Positions 8,632 to 22,089 of a stretch of DNA of 64,000 nucleotides are shown one piece after another. Source of the stretch: Sphingomonas lacunae (GTDB lineage Bacteria > Pseudomonadota > Alphaproteobacteria > Sphingomonadales > Sphingomonadaceae). Made by a program: the position numbers and the translations under genes. The notes beneath the pieces are model-generated. The model saw only the letters and a program-made list of their open reading frames with translations, made no database searches and had not been told where the DNA came from. Location: the NCBI RefSeq assembly GCF_012979535.1, contig NZ_CP053015.1, forward strand, positions 2,913,835 through 2,977,834, written 5' to 3'. The stretch's first letter is position 1; every line of letters begins with the position of its first letter.

Positions 8632-8706
8632 TGCTAATTTCGGCTCGGCCAATAGCGAAGGTCAAGCGATCTGATCCGCTACCGAACAGATTGAGCCTGT
8701 CGTCGG

Positions 8707-12425
<3,719 letters not shown>

Positions 12426-12512
12426 GGGTCCGCCATCGCCCAGCTATAGCCATGGAACGATTGGGGAACAAGCCTGTGTTCGTGCGGCACCGCCCGCTCC
12501 GCCGCGGTCGCG

Positions 12513-13304
12513 TCAGTTGGTCTGGTTGACCTGTTGCGGCGCATGTTCGCCCAGCAGATCATAGGCGCGCTCATACCATTCCGAACCCGGATAGTTGCGA
12601 CCGAGAACCGCCGCCGCGCGACGAGCCTCGTCCTGCACCCCGAGCGAGAGGTAGGATTCGGTCAGACGATAAAGGGCTTCGGGGGCATGGCTGGTCGTCT
12701 GATACTGATCGACGACAGCGCGGAAACGCATGGTGGCCGCCAACCAGCGCGACGACCGCTGGTAATAGCGGCCAATCTCCATTTCCTTGCCGGCCAGATG
12801 GTCATTCACCAGATCAAGCTTCAGCCTGGCATCGGACGCATATTGGCTTTCCGGGTAACGGCGGATGAGCTCTCCAAGCGCATCGCGAGCCTGTTCGGTG
12901 ATCCGCTGATCACGGGTCACGTCGCTGATTTGTTCATAATAGCAGAGCGCGATCAGATAAAATGCATAGGGCGCATCGCGATTGCCGGGATGCAGCTGGA
13001 GGAACCGCTGGGCCGAGGCAATCGAGTCGGTATACTCTGCTGCCGCATAATAGTTGAATGCACTCATCAGCTGCGCACGCCGGGCCCAGGGCGAATAGGG
13101 ATGCTGGCGCTCCACCTCGTCAAACAGGGCCGCCGCAATCTTGTGCTGGCCGCGATCCATGCGATCCTTGGCCGCGAGATAAAGGGTGCTCACATCCCGG
13201 GCGATGTAACGCGTATCGCGCGGCGCGTTGGTGCGACCGGCACAACCGGCAAGGAGGATGGCGGGCAGGACGGCGGCTGCGATCAGCTTGGCTTTGCGGT
13301 TCAT
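12513..13304 (-). CDS. bamD: Outer membrane assembly lipoprotein BamD
   Basis: 263 aa from the ATG at 13304 (MNRKAK). The longer frame to 13364 has no signal peptide at its start. Lipobox ILLAGC gives a lipidated outer-membrane protein. The rest is TPR-like helices typical of BamD/ComL: QHKIAAALFDEVERQHPYSPWA, FLQLHPGN, LGELIRRYPESQYASDA, and the terminal YPGSEWYERAYDLL. It works with BamA in beta-barrel insertion. First gene of the bamD-recN-ligA run. Confidence 0.94.
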   Translation of the reverse strand: MNRKAKLIAAAVLPAILLAGCAGRTNAPRDTRYIARDVSTLYLAAKDRMDRGQHKIAAALFDEVERQHPYSPWARRAQLMSAFNYYAAAEYTDSIASAQRFLQLHPGNRDAPYAFYLIALCYYEQISDVTRDQRITEQARDALGELIRRYPESQYASDARLKLDLVNDHLAGKEMEIGRYYQRSSRWLAATMRFRAVVDQYQTTSHAPEALYRLTESYLSLGVQDEARRAAAVLGRNYPGSEWYERAYDLLGEHAPQQVNQTN

Positions 13305-13391
13305 GCGCGGGGGTATAACCAGAGCGAAGCTGAACGCCAAGCGAACAGTGCAGCAAAAACACATCCGCCTTTGCCGGATCAGCCTGGAGGG

Positions 13392-14321
13392 TCAGGCCGT
13401 GCTGCCTACCACAAAACAGGCCGCCGCCATCAACAGGCCTGTCGTCCGGTTGCCGCGGAAACGGTCCAGCGGATTTCTACCGTCTTCAGGATCAAGCGTC
13501 CCCACCTGCCAAGCTAAGTGAGCGGCAGCCGGCGCCAGTGCCAGCAGAGCCAGCGGATCCGGGCGAACCAGCCAAAGTGCTCCTGCCCAACCGGCTATTG
13601 CCAGCAGATAGAAACCGGCAACACCGACCCGCACCCAGTTGCCCATTCGGCGGGCGCTGGACCGGATGCCGACGATGGCGTCATCCTCGACATCCTGAAG
13701 TGCATAGATGGTGTCATAGCCAATCACCCAGGCGATGCAGCCGGCATAGAGCAGTGACATGGCCCAGTCTGCCTCTCCCCTGATAGCCACCCAGGCAACC
13801 GGCACACCCCAGCTGAAAACAAGGCCGAGCCAGGCCTGAGGCCACCAGGTGATGCGCTTCATGAAGGGATAGGCGGCGACCGGCACCAGGCTGGCCAAGG
13901 CGACAAGTTGGGCAGCGGTTGGCAGTTGCAGAAGGACGACCAGCCCGACCCCGCAGAGGAAGAGCAGCCACGCCCAAGCCGCCTTGAGCGACACGGCGCC
14001 GCTGGCCAGCGGGCGGTTGCGGGTGCGTTCGACCTGCCGGTCGAGATCGCGGTCGACTATGTCGTTATAAACGCAGCCCGCTCCACGCATGACCATGGCG
14101 CCGAGCAGCATCCAAAACAGCAGCGGCCAATGATCGATGGCACCGCCTGCCAGCGCCACACCCCAGACACATGGCCAAAACAGCAGCCACCAGCCGATAG
14201 GCCTGTCGAAACGGGCGAGCAGCGCATAGGGCCGCACCGTCGCCGGCAACAGTCGCATCAACAGGCCGAGTTGCGTATCGGGGACACTATCCACAGAGGA
14301 GGGCATACTGGAATCAGTCAC
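13392..14321 (-). CDS. ubiA: 4-hydroxybenzoate polyprenyltransferase
   Basis: 309 aa integral membrane enzyme of ubiquinone synthesis that joins a polyprenyl chain to 4-hydroxybenzoate. The two Asp-rich motifs are clear: NDIVDRDLDRQVERTRNRP (about 85-105) and YALQDVEDD (about 208-216). About eight or nine hydrophobic segments are visible. Divergent from rsmE with an 83-nt gap. ubiE and ubiB, which act later in the pathway, lie elsewhere in this window (43.0-45.3 kb). Confidence 0.94.
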   Translation of the reverse strand: MTDSSMPSSVDSVPDTQLGLLMRLLPATVRPYALLARFDRPIGWWLLFWPCVWGVALAGGAIDHWPLLFWMLLGAMVMRGAGCVYNDIVDRDLDRQVERTRNRPLASGAVSLKAAWAWLLFLCGVGLVVLLQLPTAAQLVALASLVPVAAYPFMKRITWWPQAWLGLVFSWGVPVAWVAIRGEADWAMSLLYAGCIAWVIGYDTIYALQDVEDDAIVGIRSSARRMGNWVRVGVAGFYLLAIAGWAGALWLVRPDPLALLALAPAAAHLAWQVGTLDPEDGRNPLDRFRGNRTTGLLMAAACFVVGSTA

Positions 14322-14404
14322 TGGCGCGCCATAGCGCGTCGTACAGCCGCCGTCATGACCCCTTCAGCTTGACCTGTCACCCCCGTCGACCGCAAAGAGG
14401 TGCC

Positions 14405-15151
14405 ATGCCTGCCACACCTGCCTGGCCACCCCGCAGCGCGCCGCGCCTGTTTGTCGAACCCTTGCTTGCGGCCGGGGGTGTCCGGCACATCGACGGGAAC
14501 GCCGCCCATTATCTGTGTCAGGTGATGCGGGTAAAGCCGGGCGATGCCGTCATACTGTGCGACAATGAAAGCGGCGAATGGGCAGCACGGGTAGAAACTG
14601 TCGCCAAGCGCCACGTCGATCTGGTGATTGTCGAGCGGCTCCGCGTCCGCGAAGCGGTGCCCGATCTGTGGCTCGTGATCGCCCCGGTCAAAAAGCCCAA
14701 TTTCGATCTCGTGCTGGAAAAGGCGACCGAATTAGGAGTCGACCGGATTGTCCCGGTGCTCACCCGGCGGAGCGTCGTCGACAAGGTCAATCTTGAACGC
14801 GCCCGGACGATCATGACCGAAGCGGCGGAGCAATGCGCCCGCACCGCTCTGCCCTCGATCGCGGAACTGGTCCCTTTGGCAAAGCTTCTTGCCGCCTGGC
14901 CCAACGGGCGGTGCCTTTTCATGGCCGATGAATTGGGCGGCGAACCGGCGGCAGAGGTTTTTGCAGCGGCAGGAGCACCGGCGGCCATTCTGATCGGACC
15001 GGAAGGCGGATTTGACGATGCCGAGCGACAGGCCATTCGTGCCCTGCCCCAGGCCAGGCCCATCACCCTGGGCCCCCGCATCCTGCGCGCCGAAACGGCG
15101 GCGATTGCCGCAACATCGCTATGGATGGCATGCGCCGGCGACTGGCGTTAA
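14405..15151 (+). CDS. rsmE: 16S rRNA (uracil-1498-N3)-methyltransferase RsmE
   Basis: 248 aa from the ATG at 14405, chosen because AGAGG lies 4-5 nt before it. A SPOUT-class methyltransferase: an N-terminal PUA-like domain (LFVEPLL, AHYLCQVMRVKPGDAV) then the knotted SAM domain with KKPNFDLVLEKATELGVD, LIGPEGGFDDAE and LGPRILRAETA. Modifies U1498 of 16S rRNA. Its stop is 6 nt from the convergent secreted protein gene. Confidence 0.94.
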   Translation: MPATPAWPPRSAPRLFVEPLLAAGGVRHIDGNAAHYLCQVMRVKPGDAVILCDNESGEWAARVETVAKRHVDLVIVERLRVREAVPDLWLVIAPVKKPNFDLVLEKATELGVDRIVPVLTRRSVVDKVNLERARTIMTEAAEQCARTALPSIAELVPLAKLLAAWPNGRCLFMADELGGEPAAEVFAAAGAPAAILIGPEGGFDDAERQAIRALPQARPITLGPRILRAETAAIAATSLWMACAGDWR

Positions 15152-15157
15152 GGTGCC

Positions 15158-17053
15158 TTATTCAACGAGCACCCGGTAACGGATGGTGAAGCTGGGCGTC
15201 GCCGTCGCGGATGTGGCGGCGGCCATCGTTCCGGTGGGGGCAATCCGCAGCCCGGTCACCGCCGTGTCATAGGTGCCGACAGGCGTGTAGCTGAAGGGAG
15301 CGCCGCCGGACGGCTGATTGGAAAATGTCACCATTGTCGCAGGGTTGAAGGCGTTGAGCCCGCTCGTTGTCGTACCATTGGTGAAACTGACCCCGGTGAC
15401 TCGGTCATAGGCAACATTGGGCGGCAGCACATCGAGCATGATGAGGCTGTTGGACGTCACCGTCGTGTTGCCGATGTTGGTAACGCTGATGGCATATTCG
15501 ACCACAGCGCCGGGGATCATCATCGGATTGGTGGTGCCATTGACAGGATCGGAAATGACCCGTGAGCTTTTGGCGATCGACAGGACTGCCACGTTACGCC
15601 GCGTGTTGGTAATGGTGCACGTTATGACATCACCCAGTTGCGGCGTGATGGGGCCTGGCACGCTGGTGGGTAGTGCCGTTGTTGATCCGGCCCAAGCGTT
15701 CGCGCAGCTCATTGTCGGGGTGTAGACCGACAGGCTGGTTGCACCAACGCCCAGTTCATCCAGGGTATAGGCTGTCCCGGCATTGAGCTCGACCAAGCTG
15801 GTGTCTCCACCCGTCACCGTAGTGCCGGTCCCGCTGGTCGTGGAGGAGGCGATGACAGTCGTGCCGTTCATGATGCGGACATTGAACTGGTCGGTCGAAA
15901 ATGTGCGCCCGGTCGACCCCATCACCTTGCGCAGGCGGACATGCGGAAAGGCGGCGTTGGTAAAGATGCACTGGATGGCATCGCCAAATTGAAGCGCGCC
16001 GAAATTGTAGCTGGATGTCACAAGATTGTTGGGTAACGGCGTCGTCGATCCGGCCGTCCCATTGGTACAGGTCAAACTGCCGCGATAGCGCGCCAGGGGG
16101 CTGACACTGCCGGGCGCCATAGTCTCGCTGATGGTCAGGGGTATCCCCGATGCCAGCGACACTGCAGCCGCGGTGAACGGTCCATTGCCGGTGCCGCTGG
16201 TGGTGCCGCTGGCGAGGGTGGTGCCCGATGACGTGGCGCTGATGCGGAAAGTGAACTGGTCCGCCGCATTTATGCGCGAGCCGACAATCTGTTTTGTCAG
16301 GCGGATGGACGCAAAGCGCACCGCAAACATCACCCCTTGCAACCCCGAACCCACCATGGTCGCGGTCACCGTGGTCGGACTCGTGGTGCCGACGATATAC
16401 CCGCCGGTAAAGCTGGGCAGGCCACCGCCGGTGGTATCAAAGGTGGAGGTGCCTATGCCGGATTGCGTCGGCATGTTGCCGCCGCTGATGGGATTGACCG
16501 AATCGAGCATCTGCCAGCCGCCACCATTGGTCGTGAAACGGATGGATTCCGCTCCATCGGTTGATTCCGCGTCAGCCGCCACAAAGGCATAGGCCGTGAC
16601 AGCCGGAGCGCCCGGGGGCGGCGTCACCAAGATGTTCCGGATTGTGAATGTGACCGTTGAGCCATTGTTGGCCATATACAGGATCGGCCGGCCGGGAATC
16701 CCGAGAAACGCCGAATTGCCCACGGCAGCGCCGCCCCAGGATGGTGCGGTGATGGATCTCGCAGCCGAGGCAGCTGTGCTCGTGGCACGCAGGTTGAAGG
16801 TCAGTATCGCCCCGTCACTGAGCGTGAAGCTGAAATTTTGGCCGGCAGTCGACCGGGCCGTGGTGTCGTTATATGTGGAGAAATCAAGCCAGCAATAGGT
16901 CTGCCAGCCCGCAGGCGCGCTCCCTTGCGTGGTCGCGGCTCCGCAGGTCTGGGCATTGGCGGGTGCGGCGAAGGTCATGGCGGTCCACAGGATCGCCAAG
17001 GTCAAGCACGCCAGCAGCCTTCTGGTCCAGGCTCTGATCATGCGAACGCGCAT
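15158..17053 (-). CDS. Secreted multi-domain protein with prealbumin-like and DUF11 domains
   Basis: 631 aa. Signal peptide to about residue 35 (ANAQ-T). The N-terminal 36-250 is a Thr/Ser/Gly-rich domain that resembles CshA-type surface modules (CWLDFSTYNDTTAR, FTLSDGAILTFNLRAT). Two repeated units follow, each starting with a V/IRLxKxxGS sequence (IRLTKQIVGS, VRLRKVMGS) and ending in CT-N-T/A, typical of SpaA/prealbumin-like folds. The C-terminus is a DUF11-type domain (SIAKSSRVISDPVNGTTNP). No LPXTG motif, membrane anchor or PEP-CTERM was seen, so how it stays at the surface is unknown. A 30-residue stretch is nearly identical to one in the divergent neighbour. Function unknown; adhesion or matrix roles are guesses. 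Confidence 0.8.
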   Translation of the reverse strand: MRVRMIRAWTRRLLACLTLAILWTAMTFAAPANAQTCGAATTQGSAPAGWQTYCWLDFSTYNDTTARSTAGQNFSFTLSDGAILTFNLRATSTAASAARSITAPSWGGAAVGNSAFLGIPGRPILYMANNGSTVTFTIRNILVTPPPGAPAVTAYAFVAADAESTDGAESIRFTTNGGGWQMLDSVNPISGGNMPTQSGIGTSTFDTTGGGLPSFTGGYIVGTTSPTTVTATMVGSGLQGVMFAVRFASIRLTKQIVGSRINAADQFTFRISATSSGTTLASGTTSGTGNGPFTAAAVSLASGIPLTISETMAPGSVSPLARYRGSLTCTNGTAGSTTPLPNNLVTSSYNFGALQFGDAIQCIFTNAAFPHVRLRKVMGSTGRTFSTDQFNVRIMNGTTVIASSTTSGTGTTVTGGDTSLVELNAGTAYTLDELGVGATSLSVYTPTMSCANAWAGSTTALPTSVPGPITPQLGDVITCTITNTRRNVAVLSIAKSSRVISDPVNGTTNPMMIPGAVVEYAISVTNIGNTTVTSNSLIMLDVLPPNVAYDRVTGVSFTNGTTTSGLNAFNPATMVTFSNQPSGGAPFSYTPVGTYDTAVTGLRIAPTGTMAAATSATATPSFTIRYRVLVE

Positions 17054-17144
17054 AGTCTGTGATCGTTAGGAAAGACTGAACGTCAGGGCATGCCTCCAAA
17101 CGCCGATTAACCCGCTGTTAGAGCCGATCGGCTATTGGAAATGC

Positions 17145-19121
17145 ATGCGTGGACCAGACATGCTGAGTAACAAGGACGGACTATCCGTCATCCCATTGCT
17201 GCGACGTCTTTTTATTGGATTCGTCGCAGCGGTGCTTGCTGTGCTGGGCGCACCGGCCCTGGCGCAAACATCGACGTTCAGCAACACGACGACAGGTGCG
17301 ATCAATGGATCGACCACCTGTGCAGCTCCGCTTGTGCGCAACTTCACAGTAGGAACCAGCTTTACCGTCAGCGATGTTGATTTGGGAGTGCTGGCCACCC
17401 ATACATGGCGCGGCGACATGCAGATCACCCTGCAATCTCCTGCCGGTACGCGGGTCCAGTTGGTCAATGGCGACATCAACGCGGTAGACGGGGACAATTT
17501 CAACGTCCGGCTGGACGATGCGGTCGCGACGCTGGTCAACACTGATGGCAGCACCAATCACACGACAACGGCCCCGCCCTATCAGAACCAGTTCCGTCCG
17601 AATGCTCTGCTCTCAGCCTTCAACGGGCAGAATAGCGCCGGCACATGGCGCCTCGAAATCTGCGATCTGTTTCCGGGAGCCGATGATGGCACTTTCCAGC
17701 GCGCCGACCTGTACTTGACACAGGTGCCGGCCAATTATGCCGACCTGTCACTGACCAGCAGCGTCAATAATGCCAGCCCGGCCAATGGCGCGACCATCAG
17801 CTATACGCTCACTGTCACCAACGCTGGCGCCCCGTCACAGGCGGCGACGGGCATAACCGTCGGCAATATTCTGCCGTTGGGCACATCCTTTGTCTCCGCC
17901 AGCGGATCAGGCAGTTTCAACAGTGGTACCGGTATCTGGACTGTGCCCAATCTGGCGCCGGGTGCCTCGGCGACCATCACCATTACGGCAACGGTCACAG
18001 CCTCAGCGGGCGCAACCATCACCAGTTTTGCCGAGATACGGACCAGTTCACTGACCGATCTGGATTCGACACCCAACAACGGATCGGTCACGGAGGATGA
18101 CGATGCGCAGGCGACCTTTACGGTATCCGGCACCCGCGTTGCGGGAACACCTCCTGTCCTGACCTGTCCGCTGACGACCGTGCATGATTGGGACGCCGTC
18201 ACATGGGCTGCAGGCTCAACATCAAACAGCTATGGAATTGCCAATATCGGCACGGTCGGCTGGACGATCACCAATCCGGGCACATGGCTTAACAACGCCA
18301 CTTATGGCGGGCTGAGCCCAGCGGAACAGACTGCGGTCAACGGCGGCATAGCGGGGGCTGGCCAGTCGTTGTTCCAACTGACTGACATGGCGAACCAGAC
18401 CCAATCGGCCGTCACCACCATCACCTTGCCCACGGCGGTTCCCGGTTTGCAGTTCCGCATTTTCGACGTCGATTTCGCCAGCGGCCAGTTTGCCGATCGC
18501 GTTACGGTTACCGGCACATTCAACGGAGCGAATGTGACACCGGTGCTGACCAACGGAATTGCCAATTATGTCATCGGCAACAGCGCCTTTGGCGATGCCA
18601 CGTCCGGAGACACCAGCGGCAATGGCAATGTCGTGGTTACTTTCACCTCGCCTGTCGACACCATTGTCATCAGCTATGGCAACCACAGCCTGGCGCCGGC
18701 CAATCCGGGACAACAGGCCATCGCCATCCATGACATCACCTTTTGCCGGCCCCAGGCGACATTGAGCATCGCCAAGTCGAGCAGCGTTATCAGTGATCCG
18801 GTCAACGGAACCACTAATCCGGCGATGATTCCGGGCGCCGTGGTCCGATATTGCCTGTTGGTCACCAATCCGGGCAGTGCCACCACCACCGCCATCGCCG
18901 TAACCGACACAATCCCGGCCAACCTTACTTATGTGCCGGGTAGCATGGCCAGCGGCACAAGTTGTGCGGGCGCCACCACTGCAGAAGATGATAATGCCTC
19001 CGGCGCCGACGAAAGCGATCCTTTTGGAGCGCAGCTGTCCGGGACAACCATCATTGGCACCGCCGCGTCGATCGGACCGGCCAGCACCTTTGCCTTGCGA
19101 TTCTCTGCCACGGTCAACTGA
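17145..19121 (+). CDS. Secreted protein with P/Homo B domain and two DUF11 domains
   Basis: 658 aa; ATGs at 17145 and 17160 are both possible. Signal peptide ending APALAQ. Residues about 42-190 match a proprotein-convertase P-domain: HTWRGDMQITLQSPAGT, FNGQNSAGTWRLEICD, GTFQRADLYL. No subtilisin protease domain is attached, which is unusual for a P-domain. Residues about 190-320 are a DUF11 domain (ADLSLTSSVNNASPANG), about 330-540 an unclassified region that describes a boundary-rich Ig-like or lectin-like fold, and 540-658 a second DUF11 (SIAKSSSVISDPVNGTTNP). Divergent from the preceding gene over 91 nt. Function unknown. Confidence 0.82.
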   Translation: MRGPDMLSNKDGLSVIPLLRRLFIGFVAAVLAVLGAPALAQTSTFSNTTTGAINGSTTCAAPLVRNFTVGTSFTVSDVDLGVLATHTWRGDMQITLQSPAGTRVQLVNGDINAVDGDNFNVRLDDAVATLVNTDGSTNHTTTAPPYQNQFRPNALLSAFNGQNSAGTWRLEICDLFPGADDGTFQRADLYLTQVPANYADLSLTSSVNNASPANGATISYTLTVTNAGAPSQAATGITVGNILPLGTSFVSASGSGSFNSGTGIWTVPNLAPGASATITITATVTASAGATITSFAEIRTSSLTDLDSTPNNGSVTEDDDAQATFTVSGTRVAGTPPVLTCPLTTVHDWDAVTWAAGSTSNSYGIANIGTVGWTITNPGTWLNNATYGGLSPAEQTAVNGGIAGAGQSLFQLTDMANQTQSAVTTITLPTAVPGLQFRIFDVDFASGQFADRVTVTGTFNGANVTPVLTNGIANYVIGNSAFGDATSGDTSGNGNVVVTFTSPVDTIVISYGNHSLAPANPGQQAIAIHDITFCRPQATLSIAKSSSVISDPVNGTTNPAMIPGAVVRYCLLVTNPGSATTTAIAVTDTIPANLTYVPGSMASGTSCAGATTAEDDNASGADESDPFGAQLSGTTIIGTAASIGPASTFALRFSATVN

Positions 19122-19206
19122 CGGTCGGCTACAAGCCAATCTCAACTGATTTGATGGAGTGCAAATCCCTCTGGCAATGTTCCGGGCAGGCCGATAATGC
19201 CGCGCC

Positions 19207-20580
19207 ATGAGCACGAGACAGGTTTCAGATCGCAACGATCCTCAAATTGACAGCCGCGACGATCTCGTCGCGCCCATGCAGGCCGGTGAAAAGCCCAAGG
19301 AACGCTGGCGCATCGGCACCGAGCATGAGAAGCTCGTCTATCGCCTGTCCGACCATGGCGCGCCCTCCTATGAGGAACCGGGCGGCATTCATGACCTGTT
19401 GATGGCGCTGACCCGCTATGGCTGGGAGCCGGTGGTCGAGGGCGGCAAGGTGATCGCCCTTTCGGGTAGCGACGGCACCGTCAGCCTCGAACCCGCCGGA
19501 CAGCTCGAACTGTCAGGCGCGCCGCTTGTCAACCTGCACCAGACATGTGCTGAAACCGGCCGTCACCTGAAACAGGTGAAGGAAGTGGGCGCCGAACTCG
19601 GCCTCGGCTTCATGGGTCTTGGCATGTGGCCTGACAAGACCCGCGAAGTCCTGCCGATCATGCCCAAGGGGCGGTACGAAATAATGCTGCGCCACATGCC
19701 GCGCGTCGGCACCATGGGCCTCGACATGATGTTGCGCACCTGCACCATCCAGACCAACCTCGACTATGCGAGCGAGGCGGATATGGTGCAGAAATTCCGC
19801 GTATCGCTGGCACTGCAACCGCTGGCGACCGCGCTGTTTGCCAACTCCCCCTTCCTCGAGGGTAAACCCAACGGCTTCCTCTCCTATCGCAGCCACATCT
19901 GGACTGACACCGATCCGCACCGCACCGGCATGCTGCCCTTCGTCTTCGAAGATGGCTTTGGCTATGAGCGTTACGTCGATTACATGCTCGACGTGCCAAT
20001 GTACTTCGTGTTCCGCGAAGGCCGCTACATTGACGCGGCGGGCCTGAGCTTCCGAGATTTCCTCAACGGCGAATTGTCCGTCCTGCCCGGTGAGAAGCCG
20101 ACCCGCAGCGACTGGGTTGACCATTTGTCGACCGCCTTCCCTGAAGTGCGCCTCAAATCCTATCTCGAAATGCGTGGCGCCGATGGCGGCCCGTGGAACC
20201 GCATCTGTGCCCTGCCCGCCTTTTGGGTCGGCCTGCTCTATGATCAGGGCGCACTGGATGCCGCCTGGGACCTCGTCCGTGACTGGAGCATCGAGGCCCA
20301 GCAAAAGCTGCGCGACGATGTGCCGCGCATGGGGCTCAATGCGGTCGCTCCGGATGGGCGGACCCTGCACCAGGTCGCTGCCGATGTGCTGGATATAGCT
20401 TCAACTGGCCTCACCGCCCGGGACGAGGTCAATTCGATGGGCGACAATGAGGTCGGCTTCCTCAAGCCGCTGCGCGACATTGTCGCCGAGGGCAAGACGC
20501 CGGCTGACCGCCTGCTCGAACGCTTTCACGGCGAATGGGGCGGCGACATCAGCCGGGTTTACGCCGAAAAGAGCTTCTGA
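19207..20580 (+). CDS. gshA: Glutamate-cysteine ligase (plant/alphaproteobacterial type)
   Basis: 457 aa GCS2-type enzyme, making gamma-glutamylcysteine for glutathione. Recognised by WRIGTEHEKLVY at the N-terminus, SLEPAGQLELSGAPL, GLGMWPDKTREVLPIMPKGRYEIM, RTCTIQTNLDYASEADM and the terminal GGDISRVYAEKSF, all family segments of the alphaproteobacterial/plant group rather than the E. coli type. gshB is not in the window. A glutathione transferase gene lies at 30.4 kb. The gene follows the secreted protein gene by 85 nt with no clear Shine-Dalgarno sequence. Confidence 0.95.
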   Translation: MSTRQVSDRNDPQIDSRDDLVAPMQAGEKPKERWRIGTEHEKLVYRLSDHGAPSYEEPGGIHDLLMALTRYGWEPVVEGGKVIALSGSDGTVSLEPAGQLELSGAPLVNLHQTCAETGRHLKQVKEVGAELGLGFMGLGMWPDKTREVLPIMPKGRYEIMLRHMPRVGTMGLDMMLRTCTIQTNLDYASEADMVQKFRVSLALQPLATALFANSPFLEGKPNGFLSYRSHIWTDTDPHRTGMLPFVFEDGFGYERYVDYMLDVPMYFVFREGRYIDAAGLSFRDFLNGELSVLPGEKPTRSDWVDHLSTAFPEVRLKSYLEMRGADGGPWNRICALPAFWVGLLYDQGALDAAWDLVRDWSIEAQQKLRDDVPRMGLNAVAPDGRTLHQVAADVLDIASTGLTARDEVNSMGDNEVGFLKPLRDIVAEGKTPADRLLERFHGEWGGDISRVYAEKSF

Positions 20581-20592
20581 CCTCGCCTGGCC

Positions 20593-21981
20593 TCAGGCAG
20601 ACGGGCCGACGCGCGGATCCGGTTCCAGCGTGATGACAGGACGCGACAGGCCACTGATCCGGCTGAACAGGCGGGGCACGACAGCGTGCTGTTGTGACCA
20701 TTCCCAATAGGCGCGATACTCCGGATCGGCGAGCAGATGTCGCTCCTCGGTCTTGGCGCGCCAATAATAAATGCCGCTGACACAGGCGAGCAGCATCGTA
20801 TTGCGCACCGCGCTCCAGATGCCCGCGTCATTCCAGTCGAGGATGACCAGAGAAGACAGCCACCAAAAGGCGTTCTTGGCCAGATAGGCCGGGTGACGGG
20901 TGAAGCGATACGGCCCGTGCGTAATGATCCCGCGGTGGGTCAGGTTGGAAAACCGTGGTCCGAACGCAACAGTGGCCCAAGCGTAAATGGCGGTCAGGCC
21001 GGCGAGCATGCTGCCCCAGACCCAATAGAACCAGGCCGGCATCTGCCAATGATCGAACCAGACATTCCAGTCGGCGGTGTTCACATGATAGTCGAGCGGT
21101 CCGCCGGGGTTCATCAGGACGAACGGCGGATAGCAGGCCAGCGCCGCCACCCATGCCATGCCGTAGGGATTGGCGGTGCGGATGTGGGCATCGAGCGGCT
21201 TCATGGTCAGCACATAGCCTACGGTCGCGAAATGGACGTCGATCATGTACAGAAAGGCAATGGCGAATCCGGTAAAGGCGACCGGATTGGCCATGATGTC
21301 CTCCCAGGACGGCATGATCAGGCCGATGAAATTGCCCGGCACGATCGACACCATGAAGGCGAGGAAAAAGCCCTTCACCAGCCAGGCACGCCAGTGCTTC
21401 CAGACCATCTCGACATCAAAATCATCCGCACCCAGCAACCAGCGGCCGAAGTGCCAGGCGCCATCCTGCGGATCTGTAAGTCGGCGGTCGAGCCACAGCA
21501 CATAGGGGATCGACAGGAAGAAAAGGGGAATGGCGATGCGGGTGAACAGCCACATCGAAAATTCATATTGCCCCTGCCAATAATAGCGCAGCAGGCCATA
21601 GACGAGGCCAATGATCGCCCAAGTGGCCCAAAGGCCGGCGAGCTTGGCAACCGAAATGTCGAAAACCTCTTGCCATGGGCGGCGCAGGGACCATTCGATA
21701 CCCGTCGTCGGGTTGCGATGAACCTTGTCCACCAGCAACGACCAGGCAACCATGGCCAGCCCGCAGAAAAACACGCTGGCCAGTGCGCTGTTGTTGCCAT
21801 TCATGCCAAAATAGCGGGCAATGGCAAACCAGCCGAGCAATCCGGCAAGCCCGGCGATCCCGGCGCCGCTGCTTACCGCCGAACGGGGGCGGGCCACATG
21901 GGATGCAGTGGCATCAGCGGCTGTTCCTGCGGCAGTGGCAGTGACGGATTGCGGGTCAGCGGAAGAGGCGGACTTGGTCAT
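20593..21981 (-). CDS. Isoprenylcysteine-methyltransferase-like polytopic membrane protein
   Basis: 462 aa with about ten hydrophobic segments. The C-terminal third carries the conserved core of membrane SAM methyltransferases of the ICMT/phospholipid-methyltransferase group: ITHGPYRFTRHPAYLAKNAF and KTEERHLLADPEYRAYWEW, where RHPxY and ER..L contact SAM and substrate in characterised relatives. The N-terminal half (TM helices, VDKVHRNPTTGIEW) is an extension not found in the roughly 200-aa minimal enzymes. Bacteria normally lack prenylated proteins, so the substrate is open; lipids or small thiols are possible. It converges with gshA at 12 nt. Confidence 0.75.
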   Translation of the reverse strand: MTKSASSADPQSVTATAAGTAADATASHVARPRSAVSSGAGIAGLAGLLGWFAIARYFGMNGNNSALASVFFCGLAMVAWSLLVDKVHRNPTTGIEWSLRRPWQEVFDISVAKLAGLWATWAIIGLVYGLLRYYWQGQYEFSMWLFTRIAIPLFFLSIPYVLWLDRRLTDPQDGAWHFGRWLLGADDFDVEMVWKHWRAWLVKGFFLAFMVSIVPGNFIGLIMPSWEDIMANPVAFTGFAIAFLYMIDVHFATVGYVLTMKPLDAHIRTANPYGMAWVAALACYPPFVLMNPGGPLDYHVNTADWNVWFDHWQMPAWFYWVWGSMLAGLTAIYAWATVAFGPRFSNLTHRGIITHGPYRFTRHPAYLAKNAFWWLSSLVILDWNDAGIWSAVRNTMLLACVSGIYYWRAKTEERHLLADPEYRAYWEWSQQHAVVPRLFSRISGLSRPVITLEPDPRVGPSA

Positions 21982-22089
21982 CGCGCCAATCTACCGCAAA
22001 ATGGTCAATGCGACGTGAACGTTCTTCCATCGCGCAAGGGGGCGGCACCGGCGGGAAAGATGATCTACCCGCCGGAACCACCTCAGTCG

